Assembly (NCBI GenBank): GCA_946055165.1
Contig: CAMGFA010000014.1
Coordinates: 1-42,901, forward strand
DNA length: 42,901 nucleotides
Direction of reading: 5' to 3'
DNA from: an uncultured Bacteroidales bacterium
GTDB taxonomy: Bacteria; Bacteroidota; Bacteroidia; Bacteroidales; UBA932
Below, one piece after another: positions 1-7,300 of the stretch (its first letter is position 1; each line of letters begins with the position of its first letter). A program made the position numbers and the translations under genes. The notes under the pieces are model-generated. The model saw only the letters and a list, made by a program, of their open reading frames with translations. It was not told where the DNA came from and did no database searches.

Positions 1-418
1 GTCCCGTAGCTACAACTCTGCTCAAGTCCCGCCATCTAAAATAATGGTGGAGAACCCTGATGAAAATATGTACTGCGGGGCGGCCGAGGTTGTGGCTGGA
101 AGGCTTGCGGCGCAAGGGGACTGCGTGAGCAATGGACGCAAGGCGGCCATCCGCGAGCGCAGCTTGGACCAGAAGGAGGTGGAACAATGGCCGGGGTGTT
201 TGAGCGTAGCGAGTTCCCGGCCATCACCGACTTCGCAGGACAAGCCGCAGCGCGCATCGCCTGAAAGCCATGACCCTGGCCGACTCGCAGAACAATTGCC
301 GAAAGAGCCATAGACTAAGCCGCAGCGAACATCCGTCTTGCAGTACCCTTCCCTTTCCCCTTACTCATATTAGTACTAGCATTCGTAGTCTAATTGCGAG
401 AGATATCAGACACAGAGT
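1..418. other. Intergenic region upstream of rmuC, no convincing gene
   Basis: No ORF here resembles a known protein; the short ORFs on both strands are low-complexity and mutually overlapping. Apart from repeat copy A, the stretch holds a perfect 9-bp inverted repeat, extended by one G-T pair, at 187-196/215-224 with an 18-base loop. That loop reads GAGCGTAGCGAG in its centre and resembles the AAGCGAAGCGAA loop of the hairpin at 27533-27554. This could be the 3' part of a non-coding RNA whose 5' part lies left of the window. Confidence 0.4.
59..108. repeat. Dispersed intergenic repeat core, copy A
   Basis: This 50-bp stretch aligns without gaps to 27615-27664, with 44 of 50 bases identical by eye. 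It includes two fully conserved 19-mers, at 59-77 and 90-108. It lies upstream of rmuC. A hairpin (29-35 with 44-50) sits just before it, the small hairpin CTTGC/GCAAG (104-108 with 112-116) sits at its right end, and a 10-bp stem (187-196 with 215-224) follows. Frame-preserving ORFs run through both copies, but most differences change the amino acid and similarity ends with the core, so a structural or RNA element fits better than a protein. The left part of this copy may lie outside the window. Confidence 0.6.
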
Positions 419-450
419 TTTGCTCCTGTTGCAGTTTTTGTTTACTTTTG
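419..450 (+). promoter_or_regulatory. rmuC promoter, perfect Bacteroidetes type
   Basis: TTTG (419-422), a 20-bp spacer and TACTTTTG (443-450) match the Bacteroidetes -33/-7 consensus exactly. The expected transcription start falls at or next to the rmuC ATG at 455, so the transcript is probably leaderless, or translation starts at the in-frame ATG at 464. Confidence 0.75.
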
Positions 451-454
451 TGCT

Positions 455-1951
455 ATGGAACTAATGCTTGCTTTTGTTGCGGGACTTCTTCTGAGCCTGC
501 TTATTGTGCTTCTTGTGGGGCGCAACATTTTGAGAACACGCTTAAAAGCTGAGAGGGACAGGGCCGAATCGGCCGCGAATGTGGAAAAGGTGCGGCTCGA
601 AACCGAACTGGCCCACGCTTGCAGCAGGCTGGACGATGAGGAGAAGAGGCATTGTGCCGATATTCAGCAGCTGGAGCAGCGCTACAGTCAGGAAAAACAG
701 CAGCTGGAGCAGCGCTATAGCCAGGAAAAACAGCAGTTGGAGCAGCGCTGTAGCCAGGAAAAACAGCAGCTTGAACAGCGACACAGTCAGGAAATCCAGC
801 AGCAGGAGCAGCGGCATGCACAGGACCTCAAGCAGCTGGAACAGCGTAATCAGGAGAATATCAAGACTTTGCAGGAGCGCTTCGACGAAACCGTATCCAA
901 GATGAGTGAACAGCTCAAGAACAAGACGGACGATATGCTCAAGCAAAGGCAGAAGGAGTTCAATGAAATGAGCAGCAACAGCCTGGGTCAGATTGTGAAT
1001 CCTCTCAAGGAAAATATCGAACAGCTCAAGAAGACAATGGAGCAGGACAACAAGGACCAGGCCCAGCGTGACGGTGAGATAAAAGAGCGCATAAAGAATC
1101 TGATGGAGCAGAGCGAAGCTGCCCGAAAGAGCGCCGATGAACTTTCAGCCGCCCTTCGTCACGGCAGCAAAGTGCAGGGAGACTGGGGTGAGACCGTTCT
1201 TGATGAACTGCTCAGTTCCCAGGGACTTACACCCGGGGTGCATTATGATATCCAGGCCACCTTGCGAAATGCCGACGGCTCTGCTGTCCGCAATACCGAC
1301 GGCTCGATTATGAGGCCTGACGTTATTCTTCATCTGGACGAGAGCCGCGAACTCATAATAGATTCCAAAGTGTCCATCAGTGCCTACGTGGACTATGTGA
1401 ACGCTGAAAACGAAGAAGACAGGGCGCGCTTTCTGAAGGCTCATATAGACAGCATAAAGAAACACGTTGCAGAGCTTTCAAAAAAGGACTATTCAAGCTA
1501 TGTCAAAGCTCCAAAGGTGTCGGCAGGTTATGTGATAATGTTCGTGCCCAATTCCGGGGCATTGTGGACGGCTTTGCACGCCGAACCCGATTTGTGGCGC
1601 AAGGCGGCCGATGCCCAGGTCTATATTGCCGATGAACAGAGCCTTTATGCAGCTTTGAAGATAGTCAACCTGACCTGGAGACAGGTTGCCCAGGCCCAGA
1701 ATCACGAGAAGGTGTATGAGCTTGCTGCCGAGATGATAGAGCGCGTGGGCATTTTTGTGGAGAAATATGAAAGTGTGGGCAAGTACTTGAAGAAGGCTCA
1801 GGATGAGTTCGACGACGGCATGAAGAAACTCGACGTAAAGGGCCAGAGCATTGTGAACTCCGCAAACAAGCTTATGAAACTGGGTGCGAAGAACAGTGTC
1901 CGTCATCCGCTGCCCGAACTTGATGAGGGAAGTGCCGAGCCGCTTTCCTGA
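455..1951 (+). CDS. rmuC: DNA recombination protein RmuC
   Basis: The 498-residue protein has one N-terminal membrane segment (about residues 3-22), a long charged coiled coil (about 29-230) and the C-terminal RmuC domain, which starts near G237 (SKVQGDWGE) and includes RPDVILHL and the DSKVS motif. RmuC proteins are linked to limiting inversions and rearrangements at repeats and have a PD-(D/E)XK-like fold, so a membrane-tethered nuclease role is inferred. Residues 71-136 are six 11-residue repeats (consensus QQLEQRxSQEK) encoded by a 33-bp tandem repeat. The promoter at 419-450 points to the ATG at 455; the ATG at 464 is the alternative start. The gene appears monocistronic. Confidence 0.93.
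   Translation: MELMLAFVAGLLLSLLIVLLVGRNILRTRLKAERDRAESAANVEKVRLETELAHACSRLDDEEKRHCADIQQLEQRYSQEKQQLEQRYSQEKQQLEQRCSQEKQQLEQRHSQEIQQQEQRHAQDLKQLEQRNQENIKTLQERFDETVSKMSEQLKNKTDDMLKQRQKEFNEMSSNSLGQIVNPLKENIEQLKKTMEQDNKDQAQRDGEIKERIKNLMEQSEAARKSADELSAALRHGSKVQGDWGETVLDELLSSQGLTPGVHYDIQATLRNADGSAVRNTDGSIMRPDVILHLDESRELIIDSKVSISAYVDYVNAENEEDRARFLKAHIDSIKKHVAELSKKDYSSYVKAPKVSAGYVIMFVPNSGALWTALHAEPDLWRKAADAQVYIADEQSLYAALKIVNLTWRQVAQAQNHEKVYELAAEMIERVGIFVEKYESVGKYLKKAQDEFDDGMKKLDVKGQSIVNSANKLMKLGAKNSVRHPLPELDEGSAEPLS
665..862 (+). repeat. 33-bp tandem repeat inside rmuC, six units
   Basis: Units start at 665, 698, 731, 764, 797 and 830. The first three are nearly identical at the DNA level, the fourth is close, and the last two have drifted. 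Each encodes 11 residues, a hendecad period typical of coiled coils whose packing differs from heptads. Such an array can expand or contract in frame. Confidence 0.9.
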
Positions 1952-1960
1952 AACAAAAAA

Positions 1961-1981
1961 AGACGGCCGATGAGGCCGTCT
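1961..1981 (-). terminator. Rho-independent terminator of tRNA-Gly
   Basis: An 8-bp stem, AGACGGCC/GGCCGTCT with loop GATGA, is followed on the minus strand by a run of T residues (complement of the A-rich 1951-1960). It starts two bases past the encoded CCA end of the minus-strand tRNA. The plus strand has no T tract after the hairpin, so it does not look like a terminator for rmuC. Confidence 0.85.
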
Positions 1982-1982
1982 G

Positions 1983-2056
1983 TGGAGCGGGATAGGGGAG
2001 TCGAACCCCCCTCCTCAGCTTGGGAAGCTGATGCACTACCGATGTGCTAATCCCGC
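1983..2056 (-). tRNA. tRNA-Gly (anticodon CCC)
   Basis: On the minus strand the sequence folds as a standard cloverleaf. It has a GCGGGAT/ATCCCGC acceptor stem, a GCAC/GTGC D stem, a TCAGC/GCTGA anticodon stem with loop TTCCCAA (anticodon CCC), and a T arm with loop TTCGACT. The discriminator is T and the CCA end is genome-encoded at 1985-1983. It lies in the gap between rmuC and the yfhO-like gene, opposite to both, with its own -7 box (2072-2065) and terminator. Confidence 0.95.
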
Positions 2057-2064
2057 GGGGAGGA

Positions 2065-2072
2065 CAAAGTTA
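2065..2072 (-). promoter_or_regulatory. -7 box of tRNA-Gly
   Basis: TAACTTTG on the minus strand fits TAnnTTTG and ends 8 bp before the mature tRNA 5' end at 2056. No clear -33 TTTG was seen at the expected distance. This stretch also lies in the leader of the divergent yfhO-like gene. Confidence 0.6.
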
Positions 2073-2100
2073 AGAACATTTAATTAAAAAACGATAGGAA

Positions 2101-4614
2101 GTGAAAGAATTTTTGAAAAAATATGGTGCCTACCTTGTGGCTGCGCTAGTATTTGTTTTTATTACAATAATCTACTGTTTCCCTGCTCTTCAGGGACAGG
2201 TGCTCAGCCAAAGTGATAATCTGCAGTGGCAGGGAATGGCTCACGAACTCAAGGAGTATAACGCCACGGCTGATACTCCGGCCAACTGGACTAATTCCAT
2301 GTTCTCCGGTATGCCTGCATATCAGATTACCGTGAAGCAGCCGGCCAATTTCTTCTCCGACATTGTCTGGGCTGTAGACCGTTTTTTCAGAGCCTTGGTG
2401 ACCCTTTTCTTCAATTCCATTCTTGGCCTTTTGATGGGTTATTTCATAGGCTTCTTTGTGATGCTTCGCTGTTTCGGGGTAAACAAATGGCTGAGTATCG
2501 TGGGCTCAATTGCCATCTCAATGTCTTCCTATTTCTTTCTTATCATCCCTGCCGGTCACGAGACAAAAGCTCTCACATTGGGGATGATGGCCCCGGTGGT
2601 GGGAGGCTTCTTCCTTATTTTCAGGAAGAAATATGCCTGGGGCGCCGCTTTGGTCATGCTATACAGCTCAATAGGGCTGCTCAAACATCCGCAGATGTCC
2701 TATTATCTTTTCATGATGATGGGCATTTTCGGAATAGCAGAAATAGTACTCCATATCAAGGAAAAGAAAATAAAGCAGCTCTTTGTCTCGCTTGCAGTTT
2801 TTGCTGCGGCAATGGGCGTGGGCGTTGGAAGCGGCTACAGCATGCTCAAGGCCAATTCGGAGTATATGAGTCAGAGCATACGCGGGGGCCATTCAGACCT
2901 GACTCCGGGCCCTGAAGACGGAAATGCTCCGGCCTCCCGCAGCAAGGGTCTGGATCTGGATTATGCAACAGCCTGGAGCTACGGCATATCTGAGACAATG
3001 ACATTGCTCATCCCGAATTTTATGGGCGGGGCGTCGGCTGTGAATGTGGGCAAGAACTCAGTCCTCTATGAAGAACTTACGGATGTGGGTCTGCCGCGCC
3101 AGAATGCTGCCGAGATTTGTGCCGCCGCTCCAACATACTGGGGAGACCAGCCTTTCACTGCAGGGCCTGTGTATGTGGGTGCCATTGTCTGCTTCCTTTT
3201 CCTTCTTGGCGCTCTCGTATTCAAGGGCCCTTACAAGTGGGCTCTGATTGCAGTAACGCTCTTCTCCATTCTGCTGAGCTGGGGCCGTAATTTTATGGGC
3301 TTTACTGAACTGTTTTTCAATTACTTCCCATTGTACAACAAGTTCAGGACAGTATCGTCCATCCTGGTGGTGGCGGAAATCAGTATGCCGCTGCTGGGCT
3401 TTCTGGGCCTGAATGAAATTCTGAAAGGAAAGGTGGAGAAAAGAAAACTGCTGCAGTCCATTTACACAAGTGGGGGAGTGTGCATAGCTTTGTGCCTTTT
3501 CTTTGCCCTGTTCGGCAGCACTGTTCTGCCTTTGAGCGGCTATTCCGACGCCTCCTATTCCCAGAGTCCCTGGTTTGTGGATGCTCTTGTGGCCCAGAGG
3601 GCTTCAATGCTCACGGCCGATTCCCTGCGCTCCGCGACATTTGTTCTGCTTGCCGGTCTTGCCCTGCTTCTTTTTGCAAAGGGCAAACTCAAATCCTTGG
3701 CTTTCACCGCCGTTTTGGGAGTTTTGGTACTGGCCGACATGTGGCCGGTGGACAAACGCTATTTCGGCAAGGACAATTGGGTGAGCGCTTCCCAGAGCAA
3801 GAATTATTTCAGGATGACTGCCTGCGAAAAGCAGATTCTTCAGGACAGCACTTATTTCAGGGTTTTGAACCTGAGCACAGATACTTTCAACGACAGCCGT
3901 ACTTCCTATTATCTTCATTCTGTGGGAGGTTATCACGCTGCCAAGTTGCGCCGCTATCAGGACCTTATAGACGAGCATCTGAAAAAAGGTAATATGCAGG
4001 CGGTCAATATGTTGAATACCAAGTATTTCATTGTTAACGAACAGGGTGGGCAGCAGCCTTTGCTCAATCCCGATGCTTTTGGCCCGGTCTGGTTCGTGGA
4101 TGAGCTCAAGGCGGTGGCATCGGCCAATGAAGAGAGTGCGGCCCTCTGGAACGAAGACCTGCGCAGGACAGCGGTGTGCGATCTTGCCTTTGCGGATTTC
4201 CTTCCGGGAGCTGCCGAGGGGATGAGTGCTTCGCAGGGCCAGACTGCCGGAAACGGAAGTATAGAGCTTTTGACTTATGCTCCGGACAGGCTGGTGTACA
4301 GAAGCAGCAATGACAGGGCGCAGACGGCAGTTTTCTCGGAAATCTACTATCCTTACGGATGGAATGCCTACCTCGACGGGCAGAAGGTGAAGCATTTCAG
4401 GGCAGATTATCTTCTGCGTGCGCTGAATGTGCCGGCCGGTGAGCACGAAATAGTTTTCGAATTCCGCCCGGATTCAATATATAAAGGTTATATGGTGAAT
4501 GTTATTGTGAAGACTTTAATGTTTGCCTTCATCATTTGCCTGATATCAGGCTTCGTGTTACACCAGCTCGGAAAAGGACCAGAGTGGCTGCGCAGACTGG
4601 GCGCAGGACAATAA
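2101..4614 (+). CDS. YfhO-family multi-spanning membrane protein
   Basis: The 837-residue protein has a membrane segment at residues 8-28, many further hydrophobic segments up to about 570, a soluble C-terminal region ending in a small beta-rich domain, and a last membrane segment near 798-820. This layout matches bacterial YfhO-type proteins, which resemble GT-C glycosyltransferases and in Gram-positives help glycosylate lipoteichoic acid. The substrate here is unknown. The start is a GTG at 2101 with no better ATG upstream. Its 3' end overlaps the convergent glycosyltransferase gene by 83 bp. A possible link to that surface-polymer operon is inference from position only. Confidence 0.85.
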   Translation: MKEFLKKYGAYLVAALVFVFITIIYCFPALQGQVLSQSDNLQWQGMAHELKEYNATADTPANWTNSMFSGMPAYQITVKQPANFFSDIVWAVDRFFRALVTLFFNSILGLLMGYFIGFFVMLRCFGVNKWLSIVGSIAISMSSYFFLIIPAGHETKALTLGMMAPVVGGFFLIFRKKYAWGAALVMLYSSIGLLKHPQMSYYLFMMMGIFGIAEIVLHIKEKKIKQLFVSLAVFAAAMGVGVGSGYSMLKANSEYMSQSIRGGHSDLTPGPEDGNAPASRSKGLDLDYATAWSYGISETMTLLIPNFMGGASAVNVGKNSVLYEELTDVGLPRQNAAEICAAAPTYWGDQPFTAGPVYVGAIVCFLFLLGALVFKGPYKWALIAVTLFSILLSWGRNFMGFTELFFNYFPLYNKFRTVSSILVVAEISMPLLGFLGLNEILKGKVEKRKLLQSIYTSGGVCIALCLFFALFGSTVLPLSGYSDASYSQSPWFVDALVAQRASMLTADSLRSATFVLLAGLALLLFAKGKLKSLAFTAVLGVLVLADMWPVDKRYFGKDNWVSASQSKNYFRMTACEKQILQDSTYFRVLNLSTDTFNDSRTSYYLHSVGGYHAAKLRRYQDLIDEHLKKGNMQAVNMLNTKYFIVNEQGGQQPLLNPDAFGPVWFVDELKAVASANEESAALWNEDLRRTAVCDLAFADFLPGAAEGMSASQGQTAGNGSIELLTYAPDRLVYRSSNDRAQTAVFSEIYYPYGWNAYLDGQKVKHFRADYLLRALNVPAGEHEIVFEFRPDSIYKGYMVNVIVKTLMFAFIICLISGFVLHQLGKGPEWLRRLGAGQ

Positions 4615-5434
4615 GATAGCCGAAAAACAGTACCAGGGTTCCGGCCCATTTGACGCCTTCCGAAAAAAGGCGTCTGTGGTATGTGCCGTTTCCTTTGCAG
4701 CGCAGACGCTCGCTCAGGCCGACGCCGCGTGCGAATCGGCGCACATAGTCCCTGCTGCAACGGCTTTGCGGAATGACGTGCTCCACTTTGCAGTCTGGAA
4801 GGTAATGTATGTTGTAGCCTTTTGCCTTGAGTCTGAGGAACAGGTCCTTTTCTTCGGCCCCCATCAGATTACCGGCACTGCGCCCGAGCTCGCAGTTGAA
4901 TTGGCCGCAGTCCTGCAGGCAGCGGCGGCTGAAGCCCATATTGGCTCCTATAGGGTAGGCTTTGCCCTTGAAGAGCTTTTCTTCCTTTCCCATATCTAGG
5001 GCCGATACCCAGCTCCGGCTCCAGCGGCAGAGCCATTTTGGTGCCGGGCCGTCTTCGAAGAGCGGCTCTATTTTCCCGCCCCAGGCTTCGATTTTGTCAG
5101 CATCGGAGCTGCCGAGTCTGTGCTGGAGCTTCTGCAGAAAGCCTTCGCCGCAGATGGCGTCATCGTCCAGAAAGAGGAGGTAATCGCCTTTGGCTTCTGC
5201 AATGCCCCGGTTGCGGGCGTATGACAGCCCCTGGCGGCTTTCCTGTACATAGCGCAGCGGAAAGTCCGGGTGGGCGGCTGCAAATTCTTTGATAAGAGCA
5301 GCGGAGGAGTCGGTGGAGTTGTTGTCCACGGCAATAACTTCGTAGTCGCAGCCCCGGCCCGAGTCCAAAAGGCTCTGGAGCACTTTGCAAATGTAGCGCT
5401 CCCTATTGTATGTGCAGATAATCGCTGAAATCAT
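4532..5434 (-). CDS. Family 2 glycosyltransferase
   Basis: The 300-residue protein has a GT-A fold of GT2 type: MISAIICTYN at the start, VDNNSTD at 36-42, and the metal-binding LFLDDDA motif with DDD at 90-92. A hydrophobic C-terminal segment (about 270-290) suggests membrane association. It should transfer a sugar from a nucleotide donor to a surface glycan; donor and acceptor are unknown. It is the last gene of the flippase-LicD-glycerophosphotransferase operon and starts inside the upstream gene. An ATG at 5446 would add four residues. The 3' end overlaps the convergent yfhO-like gene by 83 bp. Confidence 0.88.
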   Translation of the reverse strand: MISAIICTYNRERYICKVLQSLLDSGRGCDYEVIAVDNNSTDSSAALIKEFAAAHPDFPLRYVQESRQGLSYARNRGIAEAKGDYLLFLDDDAICGEGFLQKLQHRLGSSDADKIEAWGGKIEPLFEDGPAPKWLCRWSRSWVSALDMGKEEKLFKGKAYPIGANMGFSRRCLQDCGQFNCELGRSAGNLMGAEEKDLFLRLKAKGYNIHYLPDCKVEHVIPQSRCSRDYVRRFARGVGLSERLRCKGNGTYHRRLFSEGVKWAGTLVLFFGYLIVLRPVCAATLVLFRAGVTRSLISGK

Positions 5435-6566
5435 AATCTTTTGCATTTTCTCCCCAGAATTTGTGGATGAGTCTTTGTCTTTCTTCCTGTGTAAGCTCCG
5501 GAACACCTTCTTCAATTGCCTTGAGCAGTTCTTCGGCTGTGAACACTTTCTGTCCGGCAACATTTTCCTCGAAAGGATAGAAGAAGTCCCTCTGTCCGCG
5601 GTATTTTTCAATGTCGAACAGATAGAGAAGCACTTTTTTGCCTTCCATAAGAAGGAAGTCATAAAGCACTGAAGAGTAGTCTGTTATCAGGCAGCTTGCA
5701 TAGGGCAGGAGAGGATAGATGTCCTGCAGCGGGTCCAGGCAGACGATATGGTCCAGCTCCCTGTTCCCTTCCTGGCCGTTGTTGAAGTGGTCCTTTATGA
5801 CGAGCAGGCTGCCGCTTTTGGCAAGGCTGCTCTCCAGGGCCCGGTAGTCGAGGCCGGAGAGTGCACTGCTGCCGTCTTCCCTCCAGGTCGGCATATATAC
5901 ATATACCTCCTTGCAAGTCCTCATCCGCTCTATAAGCGGCAGGATGTCGTGTTCGTATCGGCCGAGAAAAGCCTGGCGCTCCTCTTCGCTGCAGTAGAGG
6001 ATGCGGTTGCGCGGGTAGCCCTTTTCTATGCATTGCTGCGGACCGATTCTGAAGGCGGGGGCGAACATGGCGGTCTGGAAGGGCGATGCGCTGAGAAAAA
6101 GGTCGGGCCGGCGGAAGACTTCCGGGTGGTAGAAGCGTTCCTTCAGGGTCTTGCGGCAGTAGCGCTCGGCCAGAGGTCCGCTTTCGATGTTGAATTCGCA
6201 GCGTTTGAGGCCCACTCCGTGCCAGAGGTTGAATATCCTGGCCCCTCCGCTCAGGCACCACAGAATGTCTGAACTGTACGATGCCACTATCCACCAGCCG
6301 CTTGTGAGTGCCCTCAATGCTCCTCTCAGGGAAAAGACGTATTCGGCCTTGAGCCCCATCTCTCGCAGCTTCCTTACGCAGCCCCGGTCGGGTGAAATCC
6401 AGCAGACGTCCAGCCCATTGGAGGAATACTCGAGGAAGAGGTATTTGCTGTTGCCCTCGAATCGTCCTTTGGCACAGCCAAAACTCATACGCTCCTTCTT
6501 TCTTGGAAAAAGGAAGGAGAATGGGAAAACAAGGTAGGAGATGAGATATTTCAGGAACTTGCTCAT
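5403..6566 (-). CDS. CDP-glycerol glycerophosphotransferase family protein (TagB/TagF-like)
   Basis: The 387-residue protein carries family marks in order: LWHGVGLKR (115-122), GYPRNRIL (183-190), YMPTWRED (224-231), VIKDH (256-260) and ITDYSSVLYDF (294-304). The HG and TDYSS regions match the donor-binding region of teichoic-acid glycerophosphotransferases, which move glycerol-phosphate from CDP-glycerol onto a lipid-linked acceptor. The length fits a TagB-like single-domain enzyme. The start shares a 4-bp ATGA with the end of the LicD gene. No CDP-glycerol synthase gene lies in the window. Transfer of another polyol phosphate cannot be excluded. Confidence 0.85.
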   Translation of the reverse strand: MSKFLKYLISYLVFPFSFLFPRKKERMSFGCAKGRFEGNSKYLFLEYSSNGLDVCWISPDRGCVRKLREMGLKAEYVFSLRGALRALTSGWWIVASYSSDILWCLSGGARIFNLWHGVGLKRCEFNIESGPLAERYCRKTLKERFYHPEVFRRPDLFLSASPFQTAMFAPAFRIGPQQCIEKGYPRNRILYCSEEERQAFLGRYEHDILPLIERMRTCKEVYVYMPTWREDGSSALSGLDYRALESSLAKSGSLLVIKDHFNNGQEGNRELDHIVCLDPLQDIYPLLPYASCLITDYSSVLYDFLLMEGKKVLLYLFDIEKYRGQRDFFYPFEENVAGQKVFTAEELLKAIEEGVPELTQEERQRLIHKFWGENAKDYDFSDYLHIQ

Positions 6567-7300
6567 AGCAGTATATCGTGGTTCTGGCGTTTTTCGGGAG
6601 GGGGAAGCTGCCTCCAGTTGCCGTATATGAGGCTCAGGTAAGCATCGCTGTCTTTGGGGGCGGGGAAGGAAGAGCCTTCGAAAATGCAGCTGCCCAGCGG
6701 AAAGATGTCCTTTTTCAGTCGGAGGGAGTAGAAGGGTACACCGAAATCGTGGCTGTATAGGCCGCGGCAGAAAATCTGGCCGTGGAGGCAGACGGCGGCC
6801 TTGAGCAGCAGGGCGGCCGGGTAGAGCAGCAGGGCAGCTGTTTTGCGCAGGGCACCGTCGTTGACAGCTCCGCAAAGCCGGCGTTTGCATCGGCCGTAAA
6901 GGGGATCGGCTATTCTTTTGAGTTTGGGGGACACTTCCCTTACGAGGAAAAGGTCTATCCACAGGCAGTCTTCCCGAATTTTTCCGCTGAGGCTGTCCTT
7001 GCGTTTGATGCGGCAGTTTTTATTGATAATCCGGGGGTAGAGCCGTTCTGTACTGCCGGCATCCACAAGCTCGTAAGGTTCTTCAAGCGCTTCTTCAAGC
7101 TCTTGTTTGTGCTTTTTGAACTCGCTTTTCAGGATGCAGAGGTCGAGGTCGTCGTCCCAGGGGATGAAGCCTTGGTGCCTGAGGGCTCCGAGAAGGGTCC
7201 CGGAATCGAGCCAGTACTGCAGGCCGCATTTTTTGCAGGCCCGGTCGAAGGCTTGCAGAAGCTTGAGGAGTTCGAGTTGGCATTCTCTCAGTTCTTTCAT
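6563..7300 (-). CDS. LicD-family phosphotransferase/nucleotidyltransferase
   Basis: The 245-residue protein has the LicD signature YWLDSGTLLGALRHQGF followed by PWDDDLDL, with acidic residues 49-53 as the presumed metal site. LicD proteins transfer phosphocholine or related phospho-groups onto surface sugars. The partner here is unknown, but the neighbouring glycerophosphotransferase suggests a phosphate-modified surface polymer. It starts with an ATGA overlap on the flippase gene and ends with an ATGA overlap on the glycerophosphotransferase gene, so the genes are probably translationally coupled. Confidence 0.88.
   Translation of the reverse strand: MKELRECQLELLKLLQAFDRACKKCGLQYWLDSGTLLGALRHQGFIPWDDDLDLCILKSEFKKHKQELEEALEEPYELVDAGSTERLYPRIINKNCRIKRKDSLSGKIREDCLWIDLFLVREVSPKLKRIADPLYGRCKRRLCGAVNDGALRKTAALLLYPAALLLKAAVCLHGQIFCRGLYSHDFGVPFYSLRLKKDIFPLGSCIFEGSSFPAPKDSDAYLSLIYGNWRQLPPPEKRQNHDILL

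Noticed and set aside
44..313. Small ORF sharing DENMYC and VAGRLA with an ORF at 27486-27851
   Set aside because: The shared residues come from the 50-bp repeat; most base changes alter amino acids and similarity stops with the repeat, so a repeated DNA/RNA element explains it better.
1961..1981. Terminator for rmuC
   Set aside because: On the plus strand the hairpin is followed by GTGGAGCGG; the T tract exists only on the minus strand, so it serves the tRNA.
4652..4674. 8-bp hairpin GACGCCTT/AAGGCGTC downstream of the yfhO-like gene
   Set aside because: It has no T tract on either strand and lies in glycosyltransferase codons, so a terminator call is not supported.
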